Source of the DNA: Oasisia sp. SBJ-2009
Taxonomy: Eukaryota > Annelida > Polychaeta > Sabellida > Siboglinidae
Reading direction: 5' to 3'
DNA length: 64,000 bases
Assembly: GCA_964017155.1 (NCBI GenBank)
Contig: OZ024861.1
Coordinates: forward strand, 33,373,502 to 33,437,501
Position numbers and translations under genes: made by a program. Positions 1 to 51,750 of this stretch are shown piece by piece (position 1 is the stretch's first letter; the number at the start of each line of letters is the position of its first letter). Below the pieces are notes generated by a model that was not told the DNA's origin, ran no database searches, and saw nothing but the letters and a program-made list of their open reading frames with translations.

Positions 1-297
1 TGTTGTACATGCACACTTTAAGAATAGTTAAAAGCTAGATTAACTACAAATTTATATTTTGTCCATTGTGAATACTGATTATACTAGTTAGTGCTATGTA
101 TATCTTTCTGTGGAATACATTGCATTTTGGGTTAACCATGATTATAATAGACATTGCACCTTCTATATGGTATCATATTGCAAAATAAAATTTTGACATT
201 AAGTTCATGCAGTGTTAGTACGAAAACTTTTATTTGGTAATATGATTTGAATATATTTTAAATAAAATTTGTCGAACAAGATGTGATGGTGTTGCAG

Positions 298-13930
<13,633 letters not shown>

Positions 13931-15523
13931 GAATGTCACTGGACAATGATCAATGTCTCTGGACAGTGGTCAAGGAAGAGGGCAATCAGAAATAGAGGGT
14001 TGTCCCCCACAGCGAAGCTCATGGTGGGATATTTCCCCACATGGGAACTCGTGGTGGGAGATTTTTCCCATATGGGAAATCGTGGTGGGAGATCTTCCCC
14101 ACATGGGATCTCATGGTGGGAGATCTTCCCCACATGGGATCTCATGATGGGAGATCTCCCCCATATGGGATCTCATGATGGGAGATCTCCCCCATATGGG
14201 ATCTCATGATGGGAGATCTCCCCCATATGGGATCACATGATGGGAGATCTCCCCCATATGGGATCACATGATGGGAGATCTCCCCCATATGGGATCACAT
14301 GATGGGAGATCTCCCCCATATGGGATCACATGATGGGAGATCTCCCCCATATGGGATCACATGATGGGAGATCTCCCCCATATGGGATCACATGATGGGA
14401 GATCTCCCCCATATGGGATCTCATGATGGGAGATCTCCCCCATATGGGATCTCATGATGGGAGATCTCCCCCATATGGGATCTCATGATGGGAGATCTCC
14501 CCCATATGGGATCTCATGGTGGGAGATCTCCCCCATATGGGATCACATGATGGGAGATCTCCCCCATATGGGATCTCATGATGGGAGATCTCCCCCATAT
14601 GGGATCTCATGATGGGAGATCTCCCCCATATGGGATCTCATGATGGGAGATCTCCCCCATATGGGATCTCATGATGGGAGATCTCCCCCATATGGGATCT
14701 CATGATGGGAGATCTCCCCCATATGGGATCACATGATGGGAGATCTCCCCCATATGGGATCTCATGATGGGAGATCTCCCCCATATGGGATCACATGATG
14801 GGAGATCTCCCCCATATGGGATCTCATGATGGGAGATCTCCCCCACTAAGAAGTTTAATGAAAGCTTTTTGGTTTGAGGCAAATGTATTTTTGCCTGAAT
14901 TATACACGATCTACATCTGACTGACAAGCACGAACATTAACAAGTGAAACGATTTATAGTTGTATAACATACGTCCATGACTATATACAGTAAAACCTGC
15001 ATTAACGACCACATGTCCATAACTGTAACCTGTATATAACGATCACTTTTGAAAGTCATGAATGTCTTCCTATAAATCAAGATTCAAGCTGTGAAATGTC
15101 AACTTGCCTTCGTACAAATAATGTAAAAGTTGCATGTATAAGTAAACTTCAGAAAAAAACCCGGGAGAAAGCAAGAATAAAATCAAAACATCAGACATAA
15201 CAAACACAGGAGTTTTGTTTTTAAACATGACATGAGCAGAGAAGAATGAGAAAATAAAAACAAATATGGGGCTGGATTATGGGACTTGGACATTGAGAGG
15301 CTGACAAATGTTAGGTTATTGATATTTATTGTGTACATATGAACCATGATATATTATCATTAAAACATATACTGTAAAGTTGTTATTTAACATATCTGCA
15401 TCATGTTTTGTACTTGGCACCCATGCTGTGAATTTGAATAAATGTTGCTCAAAATGTGTGAAAGTGTGTTTTTAAGTGGATGCCACTCAAACTGCACTGC
15501 TGCATGCTGGGAGTTTTAATAAA
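13931..15523 (+). other. 3' UTR of the unrecognised gene, with poly(A) signals
   Basis: Noncoding sequence after the stop. It holds the 31-bp minisatellite (14012-14846). AATAAA occurs at 15437-15442, followed by GT-rich sequence typical of a downstream element, and again at 15518-15523. The transcript end is therefore probably near 15.46 or 15.54 kb (inference). Confidence 0.5.
14012..14846 (+). repeat. 31-bp minisatellite, about 27 units, in the 3' UTR
   Basis: Head-to-tail 31-bp units. The core is GGGAGATCTCCC followed by CCCATATGGG, each a perfect palindrome. The leftmost units (14012-14130) are diverged; most others differ mainly at TCTCATG versus TCACATG. There are no spacers between units, so this is not a CRISPR array. 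It lies wholly within the presumed 3' UTR of the + strand gene. Confidence 0.95.
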
Positions 15524-16089
15524 ATACTGATGATATGTGGATGTATGCTGTGTACATTGTTATGTATTAATTTCAAGGGTAAAAAATTACAAATTTACCC
15601 ATTCACCCTTTGAATTAATAACCTTAGAATATTACTCATCCCCATGAAAAATCACTACCCTATGCTACCTTTTTATGCAAATTCGTACTGTTGATCTGCA
15701 TAAAATGAACAAGTTCAATCCAGGATATTTCACCAGTCACATAAATTTCACACGTATACATATACATGTGCATGACATCAGCGTCAACCACCAATTAGAA
15801 TCGTGTTTACATCATAATTTAGTTTCATAAAGGACATAATGGGTGACAATGCAGAACTAATTTGATTAGTTTATTTTGGTTTACCATATTCAAATGAAGC
15901 ATGTTAAACGATTTAGGATGAGACTGAATGGGCTACAATATGAACTGGGGAGAACGTGAAGCCCGTTTGAATGCCAGCCATGTATACTATTAATGTTGGG
16001 TTAGCGTTTATTATTTTTGTTCTTGGAACCGCATTCATATTAACTGTTTCACGGCAAGTAATTCTATGTCATCATAAAAACGCAACAAC
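15524..16089. other. Convergent intergenic gap between the two genes
   Basis: About 0.6 kb of AT-rich sequence between the presumed 3' ends of the + strand gene and AEBP2. I see no gene, repeat or motif in it. Confidence 0.4.
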
Positions 16090-19000
16090 AAATCGTATAC
16101 AAATTATAATTTATTTAAAAAGTTACATGTTGTTTCACCAACAAACCTACTGGCTATCGACATTCAACCTACAGCTAGTACATCTAGACATAAATACATT
16201 TCATCGTGTAAAACGAATATCTCAAGTTTTGTGAAAATCAATATACAATAAACTCCAGTAGTTCTTATAAAATAAATACTGTCAAAATTACGTCAATAAT
16301 GTCACAAGTTCATTTACAGTGGACACACACATACAAGGTCCTGGGGGGCCTGGAGAATAAAACACCCGAAAAAATCGGGTTAAACTACTCATCAACATGA
16401 CCCCACCAGACGTTTGCTGCAAAGGTCAAACCACGGTCACCATTCATAATTTAAATGGCTGACAATTGCAGCATTGATGCCGCTGTAAAAACATCTTTCA
16501 AGACTTCACGGAAACAGTTAAACCATTATCCACTAACTCCACCGCTAACAAATTACAACTCGCCAGATACAGTGAATCTGTACCACGGTCGTTACATCAT
16601 ACAAACAGCTTACGAGACAAAAACCTTCGAGGAACGTCTTCATGAATATGCATGAGGAGATGTGCGCCCGAGATTCTTGAGTAAACAAAAACGAGTCTAT
16701 CCCTGATCCGTTTCAGAGATCAAACTGACCGCTTCGAGCGTCAGTTGCTAGGATACGACGCAGTAGAACACAGGAACACTAAGACGTCATTTCCACGTGA
16801 GCTTGACAACAGCATTATCGCTACAATGACTTTGGTCAGAAATGAGCCGGCTGAACGACGCAAAACGCACGTCTTGCGTTGGTCCCGATTTAGATCCGGA
16901 CTTTTGAGGTAAACGCCAAAGAATGTCTGCTGTCCAGTCAACGCTTGACCACGGGTCAATTTGGACGACTGTCTGATACTCAAGTCTTGTTGAAACAAGC
17001 ACAACAATCTATGTCACTGACTCCCTTTGATCTAGACAGCAACAGAACTATACATGCAGGACTCGTGTTGAGAGTCCCTTTTGTCACACTAATACACACA
17101 GCAGACAGCAAGCTGACCAGGTCAACATAAGTTATATTTACAGCTCAGGTAACGACAGCAAGACAAAATTCATCTTCATAAAACTCAACTAACAACTATT
17201 TGAGATAACTAAATGTAACCAGAACCAGGATGGGGCATTAAACAGAGGTGGAGCTATCACGACAGATCCTACAGCAGTTAGAATTAGTAGTACTGTCACG
17301 CTTCTTTGATTGCAATGGAACCAAACATGTCAACAGACCACATTTCAGTCACACACATTTTCACAAAACAATACAAGACCACATTTTGTCGACATGAGCA
17401 ACAACAGCACTTTTGTCGAACAGCTGCCAAAATAAACGGATAATGGACACTTTACAAATTCTAGCATTTCTATATGGTTTGCATGCCCTCCTAATCTACA
17501 TCAGATCACAATTTGGTGCTATGACAAATCTACCCCCTCTGATATCATCCTGTAGGTTCTATCATTGGAGATTGACCTCTAGCCTCAACATGGAGTTGAC
17601 CTCTAGCCTGATTCTGGAATTGACCTAATTACTGTGCTCACTTCTAATATCACAACAATAGAACTTGTGATATGAAGGAAATGTGTGCCCGGGTCGAGGA
17701 GGTGTTGACACACCAAAGTTGTTTACAGCAAACAATTGCCACAACTTCATGTTGTTGACATGTTGGTAGCAGTAGCATCCCCTACCAATATGACACTGTT
17801 TTCACACTTCTCTGGGGCAGCAGTGAGCAGCTGGGTGACAGTCAAGTTGGTATACTGTGATAGGCATATTTAGTGTGCATGTTGGTCACCAGGTGGTAGC
17901 ACTTGACAGCCCGTGGATACTTGCTGTGTAACAAAGGTCACCGGTGAACCACAGGCAGAGAAAGATGGAGAAGTGGCAGCTTTGTGAAAATACTATTATT
18001 TTTGCATACTTCCTTACTTCAACTGTTGGTTACAGTGCCAAACAATCACAAGTTTGTTTTCATTAATAATAAAAATAAATCCGGTTTCTTTGCTACAGTC
18101 AGCAAACCACCTCCATGACCCAGGCTGTTTGATGAAACAATAGAAAACATGCTCGAGTATTGCACGTTCTTGTATCTATGGTACCCTCTCTGCTGTTGTG
18201 TAATCCACGTGATCCCGGGATGAAAGGTCATAGTTCAAAGGTCACTGCTGAGCCATAAATGTCCACTGCTGTCTACTAAAGAGTAATCGCCTAAAGATGG
18301 CAAGCAGCCCTTGCACTGAATGAGCAGAGCAGATTGAATAAGTCAGTGTTACACGTATATAAACCCTGCCTACCTACACGTGTATAAAAACTGTACATTG
18401 ACAATGCTGCTTAAATATTCAGTGCAGATGAAAGACTGGTTGGATTTACCGGCCTTCTCCAGATATCCAACGCTGCTACGTACAAAATATTGCCAGCAGT
18501 TATTTCGCACTGAAAATAACTAGTCTTATTACATGCTGCCAAAATGACCACTCTACTAACGGCGGGAAAAAACGTCCACACCATCACCTGAGTAAAATCA
18601 CATGACCTGCCAGTGGTGCAACTCATTTGCATATAACCTTTGTTCGATATATCGATGCTGCCATTTGGTCATACTCAAGTAGAAATTGCTCGTCGGAACA
18701 ACGGCAACATTGTGAAAGCTACCGTCACACTACTGCAATGTTTTCGCATGAACACACAGAGGTTTGTTTGCCAGAGACACAAGACCAGAATCCAAGTGAA
18801 TAACAGTCCAAGGATCAAGTCATGCATTGACACGAGGATCTGAATGGGCTCCTCAATATATATGCACGAATACAAGGGGATAATGGTGATTATTTATGCT
18901 ATGCATACATTTTCACGAGGAGGGATTCCAAGTTAGTATGCTCACAGCATTCAGAGGATGGGCGGGGTCAATCATAAAGTATACCTTGTACATGGGGGTA

Positions 19001-21585
19001 GGCATGATGTATACCTTGTGCAGGGGTCAGATGTGAAGTACAGATGAAAACACAAATCGTTTTTCTAAAGTCTGTAGATGATCTTAAATGTGGTAAAAAT
19101 TACACAGAAGTTAGTGAAATATGGCAAGTGACATATGGACTCCAGACTTGTTGCGTCAGTCCCCAAAGCATCCGACCAAACCAGACATGACTGACGGAAG
19201 TCGTGTGTCACTTGGCGTCTCTCAGGACAATCAGTTGATCACTAAATGAATAAGATCACAATATGACTCATGGGTCCGACAGATGGCAATATCAACCAGG
19301 AAGAGGCATTGTCAGCTCGTTTGCAGTGTCAACATAAACAAGTTTAAATAACATAACTAAACAGGGGAGTACACTACAGAATTACCACCAAACAGTCGCT
19401 GTTTGTGCCTTGAACCGGAGCAATGTTACAAGATCCAATACAAAGACGGTCTTATCAGAATGCTAAGGATATCGCAAAATGCTCACGCAAGAAATGACGG
19501 AATTCCACAAACGATGCATTCGACGGAGGGCGAAAATTAAAACGACAATCCTGGAATTACTGGGATATCGGAAAACTGATTTCACAGCTGTCACCGGTGA
19601 AATGGAGGACGTTTGTTGTCACCTTCATGGATGGCCTAAATCCAGGACGGGATCCAATTATGAAAAGTAGACTGCACTGAGACAACTGTTATGGCACCTC
19701 AGAAAACAAAGACAATGACAACTGTATCTGACTAAACTATAATCACATAAATTTGATCTGAAGTATTATCACTGTGCCAATATTGCTGGAATGAGTTTGT
19801 TTGATTGACAGTCGATGTTGTATACAGAAAAAACTGGGTACATTTACACTGAGCAAATATAAATAATTATTGTGTGATTGTAACAGACTACACAGGTAGA
19901 TCAATGTAATAGGTACATGTCTTACATGAGCAATCAGGGTTACATTTGATTGCAGCCGTAATAAACCCAACCCTGGTTTGGAGTGACTGTGTCAGAGTGA
20001 GTGAATGCTTTTATAAAAAGAAAACATTTTACTATCAGAACAACCAGAGTAGGGCCTGACCAGTATGTGCTGTATGCCTGCACACCTGTGTACAATAGTG
20101 TACAACAGTGTACAATGAACAAACGAAGGCACACACAATGTATTGCCTATAAGTTTACCTAACTTACAAAGTGAAACAACAGTCGGTGCTCCCTGTGAAC
20201 CAGGCATACTGACTGCTCTCTGATATGACTCGGTATGTCAAATGTAAACCAGCAGTACGAAAATATTGCAAACACTGGTCGCAGATACAGCGACGTGAAC
20301 ATCGCCGTTCTGTAAAATAATTATCCTAACATTAACCGGTGACCGCTCAAGAGAGAGCACCTAAATGTCATCCGCGGTGTTGCTCTGCCGATTACAAAGA
20401 TTCGGAAATGCTGCCTATACGTTTGAGTGAAAGACCTCGTGTAAATATGCAAACGAGCATATTAGATTTGCATCTCGTGTCCGGCGGGTTCCACCGACGC
20501 CGCTCGAGAAAATACACTTTTGGAAAGCAAACAGCCCACTAATGTCTACGTCACGGCGTAGAATCACCCAAATCGGTGATTCGTCTAGAAAACGACCATG
20601 TTACTCTGCACTACCATCATAGACCTAACGCTCATATACACGTGTGTACATGTGTGTACACCTGCAAATATGTACAAATATGTACACTGAATGACTCCAG
20701 TGCGTAAATGGTGGAATTAGAAAAACACAAGCGGCAAAACAGACAGTTGAACACACGCAGCTTTGCAGTAAAACCATTTACCGCAGCCATGCCCAACCGT
20801 TCAGTCGGGCATGCAGAGCTGTGTTTTGTGAAACAAGCCATTTCCGGGGGCACTGGTTTCCCCTCCCAACCGGTTGAACCGGATCTGGGATAAACAAGCA
20901 CAGCCCTGAGGTGTGGAAACTACACAGTTTCATATAAAACGTTCCAGTTCTGTATTGCCACTGTTGTGTTCTCGTCAGCCGAGTCTGTGTGCCGGTGCTG
21001 CCTCTGGTGGTCAACCATTCAGAGAATGTGCTCGTCCTGCTAATTACACTGTTTTTGCGACGGCAGTTTGTTGGTCTGACATAGCAAGTTCTCAACTAAA
21101 TAGAGACAGAAATCTTCAGCGTTTCTGTCGTCGGGTAACTGTCAGTGCGTATCCTAATTGCGTTGATACATTCTAATTCACACTTGTGTCATTTCACATG
21201 CGGAGTTTCACTCAGCTTCATAAAAGTGACACAGGGTAGCAAGATGAAGTACGCATTTTCGTCTGTAACCATCATCTTCCATAATCAAAAGATAATTCCC
21301 GGCTCAAATGTTGTTTGAACATGATGACAATCAACAGCCCAATGGTGATACTGGTAGTACATCTGCATGCCACAAATCAAACATCCCAACGCGTAGGACA
21401 CAAATGGTGGACGACATTCTTAACGCATCCATCTGTTCTGGTCAATGCCAGCAGGTGGCACTGTACCATCGAGTCCGATCTGAGAGAACTGCAAAATGTC
21501 GTCACATGACTAGGGAGGCGACAGCGGAACTGCAAACATGCAGCGAAGTCGCGACAACAGAACGCTGCGGCACGCCACCTGGTGT
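16090..21585 (-). other. AEBP2: Probable long 3' UTR of AEBP2
   Basis: Sequence downstream of the AEBP2 stop, read on the - strand. The first AATAAA I find is at 16110-16115, about 5.5 kb past the stop. The stretch is unusually free of transposons and microsatellites compared with the rest of the window, as expected for a transcribed UTR (inference). It holds a perfect CTCF-type motif at 21448-21461. Several short open frames on both strands have no recognisable content, so I do not call them genes. Confidence 0.4.
21448..21461 (+). promoter_or_regulatory. CTCF-type motif, exact to consensus
   Basis: CCAGCAGGTGGCAC fits the conserved bilaterian CTCF core CCASYAGRKGGCRS at every position. It lies 125 nt beyond the AEBP2 stop codon, in the presumed 3' UTR. 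Binding is not shown by sequence alone. Confidence 0.35.
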
Positions 21586-47892
<26,307 letters not shown>

Positions 47893-48579
47893 CTGTAACA
47901 GAGAGAAGGTTACATTGTTATTTGTCCATACAATATGCTACCTTTAAGGGGTACTCCAGTCAGTGAGAAGTTCACAGTATTAACTTACATATGTATAACA
48001 TATTGGTTGTGGGTTGTAACTGTGCACAAAGATCATTAATAAACAATTAATTATAGTATAACTATACCACAAAATACGCTATCTTGGATTCAGGGTGCTG
48101 CCATCTTGAGGCACGGAACCAGTGAAGTAAGCCAAATCGCTTATGTTACTGGTGCATTTTTGAAAGCTTGGCTGAGTTTACCGCTTGTCTTCAAGCAGTG
48201 TAAATGGACCTTGAAATTAAAATTACTTTGTCAGTTTTTTTGTGGTTCTCATTTCAAAATTATTCTGCAATAAAGCAAATCTACTTGTTATACAAAGTAC
48301 ACATTTATTTATTACACAAATTGCTCAAACACACTACAGATCTGCACCATATTAGCAACAAACTGAGGAAGTAACTTTAACTTACTTCTGAGCATTTTTA
48401 ATAATAAAAAGATAAGAACTATTTGTATGCATCATTAGTGTGATAGTGCATCACCTATGCAGCGTGAATGTACTTTGCCACAATAAATCATCATCATTGA
48501 AGGTTTTACGTTTGGTGAAAAATCTGGACTATAAACACAGCGGTAGAGAAAGTTAACTTTTAATACCAGCAGCAGGAGA

Positions 48580-48583
<4 letters not shown>

Positions 48584-48639
<56 letters not shown>

Positions 48640-49182
48640 CTCTCTCTCCCCTCTCTCCCCTCTCTCTCCCCTCTCTCTCCCCTCTCTCTCTCTCTCTCTC
48701 CCCTCTCTCTCCCCTCTCTCTCCCCTCTCTCTCCCCTCTCTCTCCCCTCTCTCTCCCCTCTCTCTCCCCTCTCTCTCCCCTCTCTCTCCCCTCTCTCTCC
48801 CTCTCTCTCTCTCTCCCCTCTCTCTCCCCCCTCTCTCTCTCTCTCTCCCCTCTCTCTCTCTCCCCTCTCTCTCCCCTCTCTCTCCCCTCTCTCTCTCTCC
48901 CCTCTCTCTCTTTCTCTCCCCTCTCTCTCCCTCCCCTCTCTCTCCCCTCTCTCTCCCCTCTCTCTCTCTCCCCTCTCTCTCCCCTCTCTCTCCCCTCTCT
49001 CTCCCATCTCTCTCCCCTCTCTCTCCCCTCTCTCTCCCCTCTCTCTCTCCCCTCTCTCTCCCCTCTCTCTCCCCTCTCTCTCCCCTCTCTCCCTCTCTCT
49101 CTCTCCCCTCTCTCCCCTCTCTCTCCCCTCTCTCTACCTCTCTCTACCTCTCTCTCCCCCCTCTCTCTCTCTCTCTCTCTCG
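48584..49182 (+). repeat. (CT)n / (CTCTCTCCC)n tract, 600 bp
   Basis: Pure CT at both ends and CTCTCTCCC-type units between them. All overlapping open frames (Glu/Arg/Gly repeats on the - strand) are artefacts. Confidence 0.95.
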
Positions 49183-49230
49183 TGAAACTTTGTGGACAAG
49201 TTTATGTTAAATTATATATTATATATACAC

Positions 49231-49420
49231 AAGCTGGTTGAGTTGTATTTTATGACCTGAAATAAACTACAAACACACATGTGACACCCATTTTCAAGGC
49301 ATAACTGACTTGAAGACTGTTTACGCCTTTATTTTTTGCTGACCTGTCCAGTGATATATTTACCCATCCACAATGGCTTTACCCATCCAAATGATGGGTG
49401 GACGGATGTCTGCATAAAGT
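49231..49420. mobile_element. MITE-2 copy 4 (5' part missing)
   Basis: Shares TGACCTGAAATAAACTACAA, CAAGGCATAACTGAC, TTTACCCATCCA and GGGTGGACGGATGTCTGCAT, ending AAAGT. Lies just left of nothing coding, right after the big CT tract. Confidence 0.6.
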
Positions 49421-51632
49421 CAGGCCACTGTTTCAATCCCAAGTTAACTAGTGACCAGGGTATTGAAATAACAGTCACTGGGATACAGCCAGGTCTGAGG
49501 CCTGGATAGTTGGTAATATGAGTACTAGCTTCTGTAGAAGTGCTGTAGTATTGTGTGCATCTAGAGGATCACTAAAACCATGTCTGCCAGTAACTACAGC
49601 CTACAAAAACACCTCCATTGTCTGCAGGTGATTCTAGTAGTCAGTACCAAGTCACCTCCTCTTGGCACAGTGGACTGACACCAGAGTATATCTGTGGCTG
49701 ACACACAGAACACCACAGCTCATTCATCTACTTCAAACACATTGATTGCAGCAACAGTCTTTGTGTCATCATAACCACTGTTAAATCTATATGTTTAATA
49801 TTAAAATCTGTATTTACAAGTAACATACCTAGTTGACTCCATCATTTCACATTTTAGTTAAATTCATCTTCAGAATAAAATCAAATGTTTCATGCTGAAG
49901 ATAGATTTTTATGATTTACCTTTTTGATAATATCTTAGATAAAACAACTGTGTTTGTCAATGTAATTCGCTTAAATATCATTTTAATCTGTAATGACCTT
50001 CGGTTTTAGGACGATGAAGAATAACTACATACATACATACATACAAAATAGTGTTACAACTACTAAACTAAAACATAGTTGAAGGAAAACTAAAATACCC
50101 AGTAGGTAAATGAATAACTAAATATTGTAAGTTTTATACTGTATTACAGTGTAGATTCATATTTATTTTTTGTTTAACATATGGTTCCGTGCATATTATT
50201 TCAATCATGCTGAAATAAAAAAGGTGTTATGTGATATTTATTATAAATTTATTATTCTGCATAAATTTATAATTCTGCAGTTTATCCAACAGATAAATGC
50301 TGAATGACTGAATTAAATTATACCCCTAGCTGCAATGTCAGATCAACAAGATATTTTTTCTTTATAACAGAATGAATCAACCTATGTTATCAGCACACAC
50401 TGAGATAACACATGTGAACTAGAACACTAAGTGTTTTATAGCAGTAGTTGCCTGTGGTCAGCCATTGGCTGGTATACTGTGGTTCTACTGGACAGTCCAG
50501 TCTGTCTAAACATTCATCAAGTCACCATCTTTTTGGGCAGGTCAACTTGGTACAGTTATTGGCAGCCTTGATCAACTAGATAGGGTAAACGACACACCAA
50601 CTAATCCAACCACTATTGTTTCCATGAAACTGCTGATAAATCATGCTGTATTATGTCCATGCAATAATTACGATGATGTTTTGTTTATACTAATGATAAG
50701 CTGGTGAACATGTACTAGGGCAAATAGAACTATAAATGCCGTCTGTCTATGGCGTCACACTGTCATCTATAATAATGTTATCAAACTGTACCAGTTTTCA
50801 TCACAAGTCATGTACATTCCTAACTCCATGAGCAGTACACAAGAACAGTGGATGTAAGACCACAGTAAGGTGTTCATCTGCCATAAAAACAGCATTATGC
50901 AGGTTGGCTGAATTTCTGTGAGCACTTATAATGTAGTGTGGAGTGAGTAGAAATTATGTTTTTGTGCAGCATGGCATCAGAACTGTCAAATTATGACAGC
51001 TGTCAGTCGGTGCATTTCTGCGTGTCAATACAGTTGTCATTTTGCTTGGTGATGTAATCAGGGACAATCCATGGGTGGTTCAAGCAGAAATGGAGGGGTG
51101 TAAGGTTTGAAAGAAGTTTGTGTGAGCCTGAGGTATTAGAAGTTCATGAATTTTTCACTGAACCTTTGTCTATGGAGGGTAAATATGCTGTGAAATTGTC
51201 AATAACAGATTTCATCAAGATTAGTGGGAAATGAAGGAAACGTTATAATGGTCACCTATGGAAAAAGCAAATGTAGTCTGAATCCAGTACAACAGTGCAA
51301 CAAACCCTGGCAAGACTTCACACACAGGGCCCAGCTGCCCAATGGCCTTGTGCTAGATATCTGTAGTCCAGGGTTCACTTCCACTGCGATTGCGTAATTT
51401 GTACTTAATTACAATTAAGTGTGTAATTGCAACTGACTGTTTCAGAGCAGCCGAACTGCATTTCTGTGTAATTGTTATTGACCAGACAACTTTAATCACT
51501 TGGCAGGAGAGCAGGAATGAAGTAATCTAACACACTGCCTAAATATGAGTAGCAAGAAATGAAATTTTCCTTGTAAAATAACAGAGTTGTATTGTACTCA
51601 AGGAATCAACTGTTGCAATGGACTCTATAATG

Positions 51633-51750
51633 TAGAGTGCAATGGCTCAGGGGTAGAGCTAGGAGAACCCGGGTTCGAATCCTGTGTGTAAAGCGCTTTG
51701 AGCGGTCCTGAGGACTGGATACTGTCCTATATAAGAACTTGTCTTTACTT
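51633..51750 (+). mobile_element. SINE-1 copy with the body deleted
   Basis: The tRNA-like head (ATGGCTCAGGGGTAGAGC, GGGTTCGAATCC) is joined directly to the tail (AAAGCGCTTTGAGCGG ... CTATATAAGAACTTG), missing about 200 bp of body found in the other copies. Confidence 0.75.

Noticed and set aside
14012..14846. CRISPR-like array of 31-bp repeats
   Set aside because: Units abut directly with no spacers, no cas genes are present, and the context is a eukaryotic 3' UTR.
16455..16655. 66-codon + strand open frame in the presumed AEBP2 3' UTR
   Set aside because: No homology I recognise, no splice or Kozak support, and many other frames of similar length exist nearby.
20987..21010. Further CTCF-like word (CCACCAGAGGCAGC on the - strand)
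   Set aside because: One G is missing from the invariant GGC spacing, so it does not fit the consensus without a gap.
48435..49007. 190-codon Glu/Arg/Gly-repeat open frame on the - strand
   Set aside because: Purely a translation of the CTCTCTCCC repeat; the non-repeat end has no recognisable protein.
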